Of a DNA stretch of 64,000 nucleotides, positions 26,921 to 37,056 are shown in pieces. The notes beneath the pieces were generated by a model. The model had not been told where the DNA came from and did no database searches. It was given only the letters and a program-made list of their open reading frames with translations. The stretch is taken from positions 930,001 to 994,000 of the forward strand of contig NZ_CP137552.1 in NCBI RefSeq assembly GCF_039691755.1, in the 5' to 3' direction. A program made the position numbers and the translations under genes. Source of the DNA: Halomonas sp. Bachu 37. GTDB lineage: Bacteria; Pseudomonadota; Gammaproteobacteria; Pseudomonadales; Halomonadaceae. Every line of letters begins with the position of its first letter. Position 1 is the first letter of the stretch.

Positions 26921-28286
26921 GTAAAACTGATGGATGGCCGTCAGGCGGCAGTCCTGTCTGACTGATCAGTTACCTGCTCTCCGTCCTGGAACTTGACGTT
27001 GCTGACGACCAGTTCCAATTTCTGAAAATGCTTGATGCGTCTCCAGCGTTTCTGGGCGCTCTGAAGCAGCTTGAAGACCATCGTCAGGGTCGTCGCTCGG
27101 GAGCCGCAGTTCCGGCTGCGCTTGGTCCTTAGGCGGACCGTGGCGAAGGCCGACTCGATCGGGTTGGTGGTGCGGATGTGCACCCAGTGCTCTGCCGGGT
27201 AGTCGTAGAACGCCAGCAGTTCGTCCCGATCCTTGGCCAAGCACGCCATCGCCTTGGGGTACTTGGCCTCGAAGCGTTTCAGGGTGCGCTCGAAGGCCTT
27301 GTGCGCCTCGTCGCGGGTCTCGGCCATCCAGATGTCATGGAGGTCGGCCTTGACCTTGGGCTGAACGGATTTCGGCAATTTGTTCAGTACATTAGCCGTC
27401 TTGTGGACCCAGCAGCGTTGATGGTCGGTTTCGGGGTGAATCTTGCTCAGCGCCGCCCAGAACCCCATGGCGCCGTCGCCTACTGCCAGCTTGGGAGCCT
27501 GAGTTAGGCCGCGTTCTCGCAGGCCCATCAGCAGCGTCTTCCCGCTATCCGCCGACTCGCGGAAGCCGTCCTCGACGGCCACCAGTTCCTTGCGGCCCTG
27601 CTCGGTGACGCCGATGATCACCAGCAGGCACAGGCGGTCATCCATGCGGACATGGCTGTAGATGCCGTCGGCCCACCAGTAGACGTAGCGTCGGTCTGAC
27701 AGATCCCGCTGCCGCCAGTCGGTATGCTCGGCCTCCCATTGCTTCTTGAGCCGAGACACCGTGTTGGCCGAGAGCCCCTTGGCCTGTTCGCCCAGCAGTG
27801 CCGCCAGGGCCTCCTGGTAGTCGCCGGTGGAGATCCCCTTCAGGTAGAGCCAGGGGATCAGTTCCTCGATGCTACGGGCCCGCTTCAGGTAGGGCGGCAG
27901 CAGGCTGTTGTTGAAGCGAGCGCCACCGCCGCTGCGGTCACGCACCTTGGGTACCTGCACGCTGACATCCCCGACCCCAGTCTGGACAGTCCGCTCGGGC
28001 AGGTAACCGTTGCGGACCACGGCTTGGCGGCCATCATCGAGCCGTTGGTCGGCAGTCTGCGCCAGGAAAGCGGCCAGTTCAGCCTCGACGGCCTTGGCGA
28101 TCAGGTCACGGGCGCCTTGGCGCAGCAGCTCGTGCAGCGGGTTAGCGACCTGGGGTTCTGGTTGTGAAAGAGCCCGGAGGGTAGAATCGTTCATGGCGTA
28201 TCCACTCATGTTGATTGGGATCTTGGTCGTGATCAATCAACAGGATACGCCACCCTTCCTACCTCCACCCGTACACCAGAAATCAC
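26921..28286 (-). mobile_element. Intact IS256-family insertion sequence
   Basis: Related ends are CTGATGGATGG at about 26928 and, on the complement of the right end, CTGGTGTACGG ending about 28286. One uninterrupted transposase fills the element. No clear target duplication was recognised at the flanks. The deleted copy at 22387-22876 is a close relative. Confidence 0.85.
26941..28194 (-). CDS. IS256-family (mutator-type) transposase
   Basis: The 417-residue protein begins [13 protein letters not shown] and contains the DDE positions in [15 protein letters not shown] (first Asp), [14 protein letters not shown] (second Asp) and [15 protein letters not shown] (Glu). The IS256 signature [14 protein letters not shown] is present. 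In-frame starts exist further upstream (ATG at 28209, TTG at 28236). No stop or frameshift is seen, so it may be active. Confidence 0.93.
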   Translation of the reverse strand: MNDSTLRALSQPEPQVANPLHELLRQGARDLIAKAVEAELAAFLAQTADQRLDDGRQAVVRNGYLPERTVQTGVGDVSVQVPKVRDRSGGGARFNNSLLPPYLKRARSIEELIPWLYLKGISTGDYQEALAALLGEQAKGLSANTVSRLKKQWEAEHTDWRQRDLSDRRYVYWWADGIYSHVRMDDRLCLLVIIGVTEQGRKELVAVEDGFRESADSGKTLLMGLRERGLTQAPKLAVGDGAMGFWAALSKIHPETDHQRCWVHKTANVLNKLPKSVQPKVKADLHDIWMAETRDEAHKAFERTLKRFEAKYPKAMACLAKDRDELLAFYDYPAEHWVHIRTTNPIESAFATVRLRTKRSRNCGSRATTLTMVFKLLQSAQKRWRRIKHFQKLELVVSNVKFQDGEQVTDQSDRTAA

Positions 28287-28541
28287 TATAGCCCTAGCCA
28301 AAGCCATCAGGTCCCAACGCCTCCAGTAGTCAGCACCTGAGACATCTTCTCATCAGGCAGCGATGTTGGCCGCCCGGAGCGGGGCTGTGTCTTCAGGACT
28401 TTCTCGCCACCTTGCCGGGCCCGTGCTTGCCCGCGCCACCATCGAGCCGGTGGTCGTGCTGGGCGCCCTGCATGCCAGCGCGGCGGTCAAGGCCACCCTG
28501 GCAGATCGAATTCACTGAATCATTGCATAGAGATATTGACG

Positions 28542-29864
28542 ATGATCGACGCCACCATGACGAAGCGAATGGAAGAAGCGACGCGGCTGACCCGCGCCTG
28601 GAAGCTGCACGAGGCCATGGCCGTCCTGCAGGGTGCGATGTCCGTGGGAAGGATGGAACGAGGGGTGAGGAGACGCCGGGTAAACCGTACCGCAAAGGCA
28701 ATATCTACTGCCAGGTCGTCGACGAGGAGATGGCAGCGTCAAGGCCAGCATCTGCTGAGTCGATATCTGACCGGACAGGTGAATCGACAGCGCGAGCGAC
28801 GCCTTTTCCGCGTTTGGCCAGGCTTGACAATCGTCCACAGGGGTTTCCCGAACGGCGATAGTGGGGTGCCTGCAGCATGGCGCGACAAGTGGCTCAGGTT
28901 TCGAGGCGCCGGAGCGCAGCCCGAGCATGCACGGGCATCACCGAGGAGGTACTGCCCGGCACGTTCACGGCCGGCCGCTTTACCAACCGGACCGGCGCGC
29001 GATTACAAGCTGTACATCCCCAGCGGACATCACGGTCAGGGGCTGCCACTGGTGGTATGCTGCATGGCTGCACGCAGAATCTTGATGACTTCGCTGCCGG
29101 AACCAACATGAACCGACTGGCCGAAGAGCAGCTGTGTTGCGTGTTCTATCCGGCCCAGCCGATGACCGCCAACAGCTCGAAGTGCTGGAACTGGTTCAAG
29201 GCCGAAGACCAGCAACGTGAGGGTATTGAGCCAGCTATCCTTGCCTGTTTGACCCGTCAGATCATCTACACGCACGGGCTCGATGCGAGCCGGGTCTATG
29301 TCGCCGGCCTCTCGGCAGGCGGGGCCATGGCGACGACCCTGGTAAATGACCTATCCGGATCTGTTTGCGACGGTGGGCGTGCACTCCGGGCTGCCCCACG
29401 GTGTGGCCCAGAGCTTCCCCCGATGCCCTAGGGGCGATGCAGGGCGGCACGGGTCCCTTGGGAGGCGGTGTTGCAGCGCGAGAATCCAGGTGGGCGTCGG
29501 AAGTGCCAGCCATCATCTTTCATGGAGATCGCGACACGACCGTGCACCCCAGCAATGCGGATCGCGTTGTCGCCCAGTAGCCGCCACGCGTAAAAAGGGC
29601 GAAACGGCGAGCGAGCGTCAGGGCAACGCCAGGGTCACGGTGGAGGAGGGGCAGGTAACCAATGGCCATGCCTATACGCGTACCTCGCATCATGATGCGA
29701 AGGGCGAGCTGCGTCTGGAGCAATGGCGGATACACGGCGCGGGCCACGCCTGGGCGGGAGGAAGCGCGAGGAGAAGCTATACCGACCCCAGGGGCCCCGA
29801 CGCCGCGAAGTAAATGCTGCGCTTCTTCTATCGGCATCGGCAGGGCGAGCGTGGCGCGAGCTAA
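28542..29864 (+). pseudogene. PHB depolymerase (esterase family), multiply frameshifted
   Basis: The parts give a polyhydroxybutyrate depolymerase: EEATRLTRAWKLHEAMAVLQG, then DYKLYIPSGHHGQGLPLVV, MLHGCTQNLDDFAAGTNMNR, SSKCWNWFKAEDQQREG, VYVAGLSAGGAMATTLV (the GLSAG nucleophile box, usual G-x-S-x-G), YPDLFATVGVHSGLPHG, VPAIIFHGDRDTTVHPSNAD (Asp loop) and GAGHAWAGGSA (His). These lie in three frames with at least four shifts (near 28690, 29060, 29350 and 29575) and a nonsense codon before MLRFFYRHRQ. The enzyme would have hydrolysed PHB oligomers or polymer outside the storage granule. It is now dead. Confidence 0.88.
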
Positions 29865-30093
29865 GGCATCACGGACTCGCCAATTGCAGCGGGCCCATGG
29901 CGACCATCATCGAAGATATCCACTGGTATCGACTAGATGGCCAAGCTTGATATACCGTTATCTCCAATTTTACAATTTCTCCTAATAAAAAATATTTCGC
30001 TTCACCTTGGATACCTGCTGCGAAGGTCAGAAACCAAGCTCCAGACCGCTGGAACCTATTTGGAACCTAGAATTTCTGTTTGCCAGTGAAACG

Positions 30094-30133
30094 AAAAACC
30101 GCCACCCGGCATGATCCGTAAGTGGCGGTTTTT
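30094..30133 (-). terminator. Intrinsic terminator of the tRNA gene
   Basis: AAAAACCGCCAC (30094-30105) pairs with GTGGCGGTTTTT (30122-30133). The 12-bp stem with a T-run on the minus strand lies 11 bp past the tRNA end. Confidence 0.85.
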
Positions 30134-30144
30134 CTTGCTATATT

Positions 30145-30221
30145 TGGTCGGAGCGACAGGATTCGAACCTGCGACCTTTGCAACCCCATTGCAACGCGCT
30201 ACCAAGCTGCGCCACGCTCCG
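30145..30221 (-). tRNA. tRNA-Pro (GGG)
   Basis: The minus strand folds into a full cloverleaf: acceptor CGGAGCG/CGCTCCG, D-stem GCGC/GCGC, anticodon stem TTGCA/TGCAA with loop ATGGGGT (anticodon GGG), T-stem GCAGG/CCTGT around TTCGAAT, and an encoded CCA. The 77-nt gene separates the accessory region on its left, that is past its 3' end, from core genes on its right. This is the classical position for island integration. Confidence 0.97.
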
Positions 30222-30389
30222 TTTCGTCATCCAGCGCTTTGCTTGAAGACGGTGCGTATACTAGCGTTTTGCGCGGCAAATGAAAAGAGGTTTTTGCGCT
30301 TCGTTTTCAATATGTTGCCCGCTTGGCTTTACGCTGATGTTGCGCTTGATGTCAATAGGCTCTCGTCACCTCGCTTGTTTGTTGTTGCG

Positions 30390-30749
30390 CTATATTTCTT
30401 CCCAAAGAGACCGCCGGAAATCCTGGGTGAGTTCAGTGACTCTTTCGAGGCGCTCCATGTGTGCTTCGGTCAGCGATTGCACAACCTCCTGATAGCATTC
30501 GGTAACCTCAGCGGCTGAGGTGTTGCCTTGATGATTCCAGAAGCATTGGCTGATCTTTTCACTGCTTTCCATGAGGGCTTGCATGAATTGCGCTTCCATT
30601 TGCATGGTCTGGGCCAGGTTCTCCATCCAAACCAGTTGCATGCGGGTAAGAGGCAGTGTGCTTTGCAACCACTGTTGACTCCACCAGGCGGCGATTGGCT
30701 GGGTAGTGGAGAAGGCAGGGCTCAATGTTGTTACTTTGGGTGTGGCCAC
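30390..30749 (-). CDS. Small helical protein, possibly phasin-like
   Basis: A GTG start with an ideal ribosome binding site (AAGGAGGCAAACC) begins a 119-residue protein. It is almost entirely helical: AWWSQQWLQSTLPLTRMQLVWMENLAQTMQMEAQFMQALMES, then YQEVVQSLTEAHMERLERVTELTQDFRRS. The amphipathic helices and size fit phasins, which coat polyhydroxyalkanoate granules, but no diagnostic motif is present. Function is a guess. Confidence 0.55.
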   Translation of the reverse strand: MATPKVTTLSPAFSTTQPIAAWWSQQWLQSTLPLTRMQLVWMENLAQTMQMEAQFMQALMESSEKISQCFWNHQGNTSAAEVTECYQEVVQSLTEAHMERLERVTELTQDFRRSLWEEI

Positions 30750-30980
30750 GGTTTGCCTCCTTCTGTTGGCAGAGTTTTGATAGGGCTTTTGACAGAGTTC
30801 GTTGAAAGATTTGTAGATAGAACTCAAGAGGGGAATTGGCTTTTCTTTCAGTATAGTCAAGGCTAAAGGTTGGCGGAGTGGCGTGTCAGCACTATTTTGA
30901 TTTTGATCAAAGTCCTTGAACAACGGCCTGAGCCAAGAGCCTTTTCGCTTGATGGTTAAAATGATGCAGGGGGTGGCTAC

Positions 30981-31157
30981 ATGTGGGCAGTCGTGAAATC
31001 GGTATTGGCGGCTTTTCTGGGAGTGCAGAATGATCGGCAACGGCAAGTGGATTTCAGTTCCACGAGTCCATGGAGCTTTATCCTGGTGGCGATAGTGCTG
31101 GCTGCGTTGATGGTGATGGGGCTGATCTGGCTGGCGAATGCCATGGCAAGTCACTAG
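30981..31157 (+). CDS. DUF2970 small membrane protein
   Basis: The 58-residue protein MWAVVKSVLAAFLGVQ followed by SPWSFILVAIVLAALMVMGLIWL matches the DUF2970 pattern: a short amphipathic N-terminal part, a Gln/Asp/Arg-rich link and one membrane helix. It lies just before the cytochrome oxidase operon, as in many gammaproteobacteria, and may be linked to it. Confidence 0.75.
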   Translation: MWAVVKSVLAAFLGVQNDRQRQVDFSSTSPWSFILVAIVLAALMVMGLIWLANAMASH

Positions 31158-31304
31158 CGTTGACTACCGGGCGATGGCTTGACGTGACGAATCATCAATC
31201 TTACCTATACTGCAATTAACGTTTCCCTGATGTAATTGTTTTGAGGCATATCAACAAGAACAGAGTGCCGATAAGCAAGAACAACAATAATAGTGGAGGT
31301 GCTC

Positions 31305-32420
31305 ATGCGGGCACGAGGGCAATGGGTAATCGGTAGCGGTTGCCTATTAGGTGCGTTGTCGGCGCAGGCCAATGGTTGGAACATGCCTGTTGGGGTAACC
31401 GACGTGAGCCGCGATATCCATGGATTGCATATGACGATCTTCTGGATTTGTGTGGTGATCGGAGTCGTTGTCTTCGGGGTAATGTTCTACTCCCTGTTTC
31501 GTTATCGTCGCTCCAAGGGCGCCAAGGCGGCCAATTTCCATGAGCACACATCGATCGAAGTGCTCTGGACAGCGATTCCCCTATTGATCCTGGTGGGTAT
31601 GGCAGTACCGGCCACTGCCACGCTGAAGCAAATGTATGACCCTTCCGAAGCCGACCTCGATGTGATGATCACCGGCCAGCAGTGGCGCTGGCGTTACGAA
31701 TATCTAGGCGAGGATGTCTCGTTCATTTCCAACCTGGGCACAGCAAGTGCCCAAATCAGCGGCGAGGAGGATTTCGGCGAGCACTACCTGCTCGAAGTCG
31801 ATAATCCCTTGGTGCTTCCAATCAACCGCAAGGTTCGATTCCTGATGACCTCCGATGATGTCATTCACTCCTGGTGGGTGCCGGAGCTTGCTGTCAAGCA
31901 GGATACGATTCCAGGGTTCATCAATGAAAATTGGGTGCGTATCAACGAGCCCGGTATCTATCGGGGACAGTGCGCCGAGTTGTGCGGGAAAGACCATGCG
32001 TTCATGCCCATTGTGGTGCATGCCGTGGAAGAGCAGGAGTTCGATGATTGGATGGTTCAGCGGCGGGAGGAGGCAGAGCAAGAAGCCTCGAGCGTAGATC
32101 GTGACTGGACAATGGATGAATTGATGGTGCGCGGGGAACAGGTCTATCAATCCATTTGTGCTTCCTGTCACCAGAGTGAAGGTCAAGGAGCGCTACCCAC
32201 CTTCCCGGCGCTGGACGGCAACGTGCAACTGAACGGTGACCGCGACTGGCACTTGTCGACGGTATTGAATGGTGTCTCGGGTACGGCCATGCCGGCATTC
32301 CGGTCCACTCTCAACCCCGTGGAAATCGCTGCGGTAGTGACCTATACACGTAATTCCTGGAGTAACGATACCGGGGATGTCGTGCAGCCTGCAGAAGTGG
32401 TTGAGGAACTGACCCAATAA
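31305..32420 (+). CDS. ctaC: Cytochrome c oxidase subunit II with fused cytochrome c
   Basis: This subunit takes electrons from cytochrome c and passes them through CuA to subunit I. The 371-residue protein has a signal peptide (1-22), TM helices at about 42-64 and 86-104, and a CuA domain with ligands His188, Cys223, Glu225, Cys227, His231 and Met234. A C-terminal heme c domain follows (CASCH at 285-289, axial Met329). The ATG at 31305 has GTGGAGGTGCTC upstream. First gene of ctaC-ctaD-ctaG-ctaE. Confidence 0.96.
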   Translation: MRARGQWVIGSGCLLGALSAQANGWNMPVGVTDVSRDIHGLHMTIFWICVVIGVVVFGVMFYSLFRYRRSKGAKAANFHEHTSIEVLWTAIPLLILVGMAVPATATLKQMYDPSEADLDVMITGQQWRWRYEYLGEDVSFISNLGTASAQISGEEDFGEHYLLEVDNPLVLPINRKVRFLMTSDDVIHSWWVPELAVKQDTIPGFINENWVRINEPGIYRGQCAELCGKDHAFMPIVVHAVEEQEFDDWMVQRREEAEQEASSVDRDWTMDELMVRGEQVYQSICASCHQSEGQGALPTFPALDGNVQLNGDRDWHLSTVLNGVSGTAMPAFRSTLNPVEIAAVVTYTRNSWSNDTGDVVQPAEVVEELTQ

Positions 32421-32458
32421 GTGCTTGCCGACAACAATAAAATGACAGGAGACACCAT

Positions 32459-34105
32459 ATGGCGCCTCAGACACCTCCTCGCTACCCGCTGGAACAGAGT
32501 GTGGCTTCGGGAACCGCCACCACGGTCAATGACCATGGCGATACTCACCATCCGGCTCCCGGGGGGATTCTTCGCTGGTTGTTGACCACCAACCACAAGG
32601 AAATCGGCTCTCTCTATCTGATTTTCTCGCTGACGATGTTCTTCATCGGCGGGATATTCGCGCTGGTGGTAAGGGCCGAGTTGTTCCAGCCCGGCTTGCA
32701 ACTCGTGCAACCCGAGTTCTTCAACCAGATGACAACCATGCACGGCTTGATCATGGTCTTCGCCGCGGTGATGCCGGCGTTCACCGGCTTGGCCAACTGG
32801 ATGATTCCTCTGCAGATCGGGGCGCCCGACATGGCGCTACCGCGACTCAACAATTTCAGTTTCTGGTTATTGCCGGTGGCCTTCACCTTGCTACTCTCCA
32901 CCCTGTTCATGCCGGGCGGTGGGCCAAATTTCGGCTGGACCTTCTATGCACCGCTTTCCACAAACTATGCGCCGCCATCCACGACCTTCTTTATCCTGTC
33001 ATTACATATCGCGGGTATCAGTTCCATCCTTGGCGCCATCAATATCATCGCTACCATCTTGAACATGCGGGCGCCGGGTATGCGGTTGATGGACATGCCG
33101 TTATTCGTGTGGACATGGTTGATTACCGCTTTCCTGCTGATTGCGGTAATGCCGGTACTGGCCGGGGTGATCACCATGATGCTGATGGACATCAATTTCG
33201 GCTCCAGTTTCTTTGATGCCGCCGGCGGCGGTGATCCCGTGCTGTTCCAGCATCTGTTCTGGTTCTTTGGCCACCCCGAGGTCTATATCATGATCTTGCC
33301 GGCCTTCGGGATCGTCTCGGCCATTATTCCCACCTTCGCGCGCAAGCCGCTCTTCGGTTATGCATCGATGGTCTACGCGACCGCGGCGATAGCCATTCTG
33401 TCGTTTCTCGTCTGGGCGCACCATATGTTCGTGGTGGGCTTGCCGCTGGCGGCGGAACTGTTCTTCATGTACTCCACCATGCTGATCGCTGTACCCACAG
33501 GGGTGAAGGTGTTCAACTGGGTGACTACCTTGTTTCGGGGGTCGATCACTTTCGAGCCTCCCATGCTGTTTGCCCTGGCCTTCGTCGTGCTGTTCACCAT
33601 CGGCGGTTTCTCGGGGTTGATGCTGGCGATTTCTCCCGCCGATTTTCAGTATCACGATACCTACTTCGTTGTGGCGCATTTCCATTATGTGCTGGTGCCC
33701 GGTGCAGTGTTCTCGATCATGGCGGGGGTCTACTACTGGCTGCCCAAGTGGACGGGGCATTATCCTCATGAACGCCTGGCCCAGTGGCATTTCTGGCTTT
33801 CGGTAATCGGGGTCAATCTAACGTTCTTCCCCATGCACTTCTCGGGTCTGGCCGGCATGCCGCGGCGGATACCGGACTATGCCCTGCAATTCGCTGACTT
33901 CAATCTGCTGTCCAGCCTGGGGGCGTTTCTCTTCGGGGCGTCACAGCTGCTTTTCGTGCTGGTAGTGGTGCTGTGTGTGCGGGGGGGCGTGAAGGCGCCG
34001 GCCAAGGCGTGGGACGGTGCGGAAGATCTGGAGTGGAGCGTTCCCAGCCCCGCGCCGCTGCATACCTTCGACACACCGCCGGTTTTCCAGCGCTCGTCAC
34101 ATTGA
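32459..34105 (+). CDS. ctaD: Cytochrome c oxidase subunit I
   Basis: This catalytic subunit reduces O2 to water and pumps protons. The 548-residue protein has about 12 membrane helices and the typical motifs: [11 protein letters not shown] (heme a ligand), [17 protein letters not shown] (CuB and the cross-linked His-Tyr), VWAHHMF (CuB histidines) and [11 protein letters not shown] (heme a and a3 ligands). The start follows CAGGAGACACCAT. Directly downstream of ctaC. Confidence 0.97.
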   Translation: MAPQTPPRYPLEQSVASGTATTVNDHGDTHHPAPGGILRWLLTTNHKEIGSLYLIFSLTMFFIGGIFALVVRAELFQPGLQLVQPEFFNQMTTMHGLIMVFAAVMPAFTGLANWMIPLQIGAPDMALPRLNNFSFWLLPVAFTLLLSTLFMPGGGPNFGWTFYAPLSTNYAPPSTTFFILSLHIAGISSILGAINIIATILNMRAPGMRLMDMPLFVWTWLITAFLLIAVMPVLAGVITMMLMDINFGSSFFDAAGGGDPVLFQHLFWFFGHPEVYIMILPAFGIVSAIIPTFARKPLFGYASMVYATAAIAILSFLVWAHHMFVVGLPLAAELFFMYSTMLIAVPTGVKVFNWVTTLFRGSITFEPPMLFALAFVVLFTIGGFSGLMLAISPADFQYHDTYFVVAHFHYVLVPGAVFSIMAGVYYWLPKWTGHYPHERLAQWHFWLSVIGVNLTFFPMHFSGLAGMPRRIPDYALQFADFNLLSSLGAFLFGASQLLFVLVVVLCVRGGVKAPAKAWDGAEDLEWSVPSPAPLHTFDTPPVFQRSSH

Positions 34106-34135
34106 GCAGTGAGTCCAGGCGGCAGGAGGTGCGAA

Positions 34136-34723
34136 ATGGATCAGCAGCGCGAAACGGCACAGGCCCTTGCAATCAGGCGGACGGTATGGCGCAGCATGGC
34201 GGCACTGGCGGGGATGTTTGCCTTCGCCTTTGCTCTGGTGCCGCTGTACGACGTGTTTTGTCAGATCACCGGGCTCAATGGGAAGGTGGATAACACCGCC
34301 CAGGCGATTGTCCACGAAAGCGTCGATGAGTCCCGTTATGTCACTGTGCAGTTCATTACCCGCGGCAGTTCGGGGCTGCCCTGGGAGATGAAGGTCGAAA
34401 CGCGGCAAGTCAGCGTTCATCCCGGCCAGACATCGGAAATAAACTTTACCTTCCAGAATCATAGCCCCGCCATGAGCACAGGCCGGGCGGTCCCGAGTGT
34501 GTCGCCATCCAGCGCGTCGCGTCATCTACGCAAGATCAGCTGCTTCTGCTTCGCGGAGCAGCAGCTGGCGGGGGGAGAGAAGCTCGAGATACCGCTGGTT
34601 TTCCAGCTTTCCCGGGATCTGCCCGACGATATCCGCACTATTACGCTGGTCTACACCCTCTACCCCGTACACGAAGAAGTCATGGCCGATCGACGTGCGC
34701 AGCGCGCAGGAGGAAGGATATGA
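34136..34723 (+). CDS. ctaG: Cytochrome c oxidase assembly protein, CuB insertion
   Basis: CtaG/Cox11 anchors in the membrane and delivers copper to the CuB site. The 195-residue protein has one N-terminal TM helix (VWRSMAALAGMFAFAFALVPLYDVFC), the GLNGK segment, and a periplasmic beta domain with the copper-binding CFCF (KISCFCFAEQ) and the LPDDIRTITLVYTLY end. ATG 34136 is chosen for GGCAGGAGGTGCGAA. Its stop overlaps the ctaE start (ATGA). Confidence 0.95.
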   Translation: MDQQRETAQALAIRRTVWRSMAALAGMFAFAFALVPLYDVFCQITGLNGKVDNTAQAIVHESVDESRYVTVQFITRGSSGLPWEMKVETRQVSVHPGQTSEINFTFQNHSPAMSTGRAVPSVSPSSASRHLRKISCFCFAEQQLAGGEKLEIPLVFQLSRDLPDDIRTITLVYTLYPVHEEVMADRRAQRAGGRI

Positions 34724-35580
34724 GCAGTGGTAGCTATTATGTACCTGCGACGAGCCGCTGGCCGGTATTGGGCTCGTTAGCCCTTGGCGTGATGATGCTG
34801 GGAACGGGCCTGCAGCTCGTCTACAGCAAAGGCATGTTCATCATGCTGGTCGGTCTGGTCGGGGTAATTGCCGTCATGACGCTATGGTTTCGGGACGTCG
34901 TGTCCGAATCACGCAGGGGGCTTTATGACGAGCAGATGGATCGTTCATTCCGCTGGGGAATGGCATGGTTCATCTTTTCGGAAGTGATGTTCTTCGCCGC
35001 GTTCTTCGGCGCCCTGTTCTATGTCCGCATGTTTGCCGTACCCTGGCTGGGAGGAGAAGGGGCGAAAGGCGTTTCGGCCTTGCTATGGCCTGAATTCGTT
35101 CCTCAATGGCCACTGCTGAACCCTCCCGACTCCTCGGTAATCGGCCCGAGAGATGTCTTCAGCCCCTGGCAGTTGCCCTTGGTCAATACGCTGATCCTGG
35201 TTTCCTCCAGCATCACCTTGACCGTGGCCCACGAAGCATTGAAGGAAAACTATCGCCGGACGTGCCGCAATTGGCTGGCCGTCACCGTATTGCTGGGGAT
35301 CTGTTTCATCATTATCCAGGGTGTCGAATACTTTGAAGCCTTTACGCACTACGGCATTACCCTGGAGGCGGGCATCTTCGGCGGGACTTTCTTTATTCTG
35401 ACGGGCTTTCATGGCCTGCATGTCATTATCGGTACGTTGATTCTGGCCGTCATGCTGGCGCGTGTATACAAGGGACATTTCAAACGAGAAGAGCATTTTG
35501 GCTTCGAGGCAGCCTGTTGGTACTGGCATTTCGTCGATGTCGTCTGGGTAGGACTATTCATCTTCGTCTATGTGTTGTAG
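34720..35580 (+). CDS. ctaE: Cytochrome c oxidase subunit III
   Basis: The 286-residue protein has seven hydrophobic helices and subunit III motifs: WFIFSEVMFFAAFFGALFY, SSSITLTVAHEALK, TFFILTGFHGLHVIIGT and the C-terminal HFGFEAACWYWHFVDVVW. It is last in the structural part of the operon and translationally coupled to ctaG. Confidence 0.97.
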   Translation: MSSGSYYVPATSRWPVLGSLALGVMMLGTGLQLVYSKGMFIMLVGLVGVIAVMTLWFRDVVSESRRGLYDEQMDRSFRWGMAWFIFSEVMFFAAFFGALFYVRMFAVPWLGGEGAKGVSALLWPEFVPQWPLLNPPDSSVIGPRDVFSPWQLPLVNTLILVSSSITLTVAHEALKENYRRTCRNWLAVTVLLGICFIIIQGVEYFEAFTHYGITLEAGIFGGTFFILTGFHGLHVIIGTLILAVMLARVYKGHFKREEHFGFEAACWYWHFVDVVWVGLFIFVYVL

Positions 35581-35600
35581 CGCAATGCATACCGCAACGC

Positions 35601-35792
35601 TTAGCCCAAATCACCGAACCAGAAGCCATAGATGAGAAGAGCAATCAGCAGACAGCCCAGCGATATTCGCCACTTGAGCGAGACCAGCAGTCGCCGTGAG
35701 GCCTGGTCGTCGCGTAGCAGGAAGTTGGCTCCTGCCACCAAGCTGACGAGCATGGCGACAAATACAAGAGCGATAAGTACTTTGAGCCACAT
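35601..35792 (-). CDS. DUF2909 twin-TM protein
   Basis: The 63-residue protein has two membrane helices (VLIALVFVAMLVSLVAGANFLL and ISLGCLLIALLIYGFWF) joined by a basic loop, fitting DUF2909. Its ribosome binding site is AGGAATTCTCC. It is opposite to the cox genes, and its ATG overlaps the ATG of the SURF1 gene within CATG. Confidence 0.85.
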   Translation of the reverse strand: MWLKVLIALVFVAMLVSLVAGANFLLRDDQASRRLLVSLKWRISLGCLLIALLIYGFWFGDLG

Positions 35793-36516
35793 GGAGAATT
35801 CCTCGCAAGGTGCGGTTCAGGTCCGGCGTGATCGCTGGCGCTTGATCGGCTGGTACGGATTCTGGATGGTGTTGGTGATACTGGGTATCGCTCTGGGACT
35901 ATGGCAGTGGGAACGGGCCGCTGACAAGCAGGCATTGCTTGAACAGCGCCAGACGGCTCCAGTAATGCTCAACCCTGCCGAGCCACCCGTGCCGGGAGCC
36001 AAGGTGACGCTTACCGGACACTATCTGGCAGAGCACACACGCTTTCTGGACAACCGAACCTTGAACGGTCGCTTGGGAGTGGCGGCATTGACCCCACTGA
36101 AAGATTCCAAAGGGCGCATGTGGCTGGTGGAACGTGGCTTTCTGCCAACCGGACCAAGCCGGGATACGCCCAATGTGGAAACTCCAAGCGACCAGGTGGA
36201 AGTGACGGGTGAGTGGCAGGCGGCGGGCGATCAGGGGCTATTACTGGGTCCCAATAGCGAAGGGCTACGCCTACAGCAGATCCAACTGCAAGAATGGGCG
36301 GAGGTAGGGGAGTTCGCTTATTCGGGGTGGTTGCATCTTGAAGCCGGAGAGGGCGCACTGGAGCCTTGGTGGGAAGCCAACGTCATGCCTCCTTCGCGGC
36401 ACCTGGGGTACGCTGTCCAGTGGTGGGGGCTGGCGTTAGCGGCTTTCGTCGTCATGATGCTGGGTGCGCGTCGCTTGCGATACGATAATCAGCAATGGAA
36501 TGGAGGCAGTACATGA
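35791..36516 (+). CDS. SURF1-family cytochrome oxidase biogenesis protein
   Basis: SURF1 assists heme a insertion into subunit I. The 241-residue protein has two TM helices (WYGFWMVLVILGIALGLWQW near the start, YAVQWWGLALAAFVVMMLG near the end) around a periplasmic domain with GHYLAEHTRFLDNR and the VNRG-like VERGFLP. Identified by GLWQWERAADKQALL and HLGYAVQWWGLA. The proposed ATG has no clear ribosome binding site and overlaps a divergent start. Confidence 0.88.
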   Translation: MENSSQGAVQVRRDRWRLIGWYGFWMVLVILGIALGLWQWERAADKQALLEQRQTAPVMLNPAEPPVPGAKVTLTGHYLAEHTRFLDNRTLNGRLGVAALTPLKDSKGRMWLVERGFLPTGPSRDTPNVETPSDQVEVTGEWQAAGDQGLLLGPNSEGLRLQQIQLQEWAEVGEFAYSGWLHLEAGEGALEPWWEANVMPPSRHLGYAVQWWGLALAAFVVMMLGARRLRYDNQQWNGGST

Positions 36517-37025
36517 ATCGAGTCGCTCGCCAGAAGCTCAAGCTCCTGTGTCTGATTGCGGTGTTTGCCTTACCCATGCTCGTGGCTTGGGTGATGGTGA
36601 CGTGGAATATCGGTATCCCCCAGCAACGCACCGCTCATGGCGAGCTCGACCCGGCCATTCCGTACTTGCATCAGTGGCCACTTGAGCGGGCTTGGGTGAA
36701 TTCTGAGGTTGAAACCGCAACCTGGATGCTGGCGTTCGATTGCGAACGGGAGTGTGCTGCCCAGGCAGACGAATGGTGGCGGGTCCATCGGGCCTTGGGC
36801 AAGGAGGCACCACGGATCAGTCGGTTGCGTATCGGTGGTGAGATTCCTCTGTTGCCAGGTGAGGAAAGCCGTTCCTGGCGTGAGCGCCCTGCCTGGGCAA
36901 GCCCGGGAGGAAGTTGGATACTCGACCCCCGAGGCCGGCCGGTCTTGGCCTTTGCCGCTGGCACACCGGCAAAGGCAGTATTGGAGGACATCAATCACCT
37001 TCTGCGGATGAACCCCAAGTATTAA
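36513..37025 (+). CDS. Membrane-anchored cox-cluster protein of unknown function
   Basis: The ATG follows GGAGGCAGTAC and overlaps the SURF1 stop (ATGA). The 170-residue protein has one N-terminal TM helix (LLCLIAVFALPMLVAWVMV) and a periplasmic part with WMLAFDCERECAAQADEWW, where CERECAA could bind metal or form a disulfide, and a C-terminal SWILDPRGRPVLAF. The last motif resembles the thioredoxin-like fold of SCO1-type proteins. Location between SURF1 and ctaA suggests a role in oxidase assembly. Confidence 0.75.
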   Translation: MNRVARQKLKLLCLIAVFALPMLVAWVMVTWNIGIPQQRTAHGELDPAIPYLHQWPLERAWVNSEVETATWMLAFDCERECAAQADEWWRVHRALGKEAPRISRLRIGGEIPLLPGEESRSWRERPAWASPGGSWILDPRGRPVLAFAAGTPAKAVLEDINHLLRMNPKY

Positions 37026-37056
37026 AGTAAGCGCAAGTCGTTATCACGTGTAATCA

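Noticed and set aside
33101..33790. 229-codon minus-strand frame within ctaD
   Set aside because: Shadow of a well-conserved cytochrome oxidase gene; composition rich in His, Arg and Gln as expected for an antisense frame.
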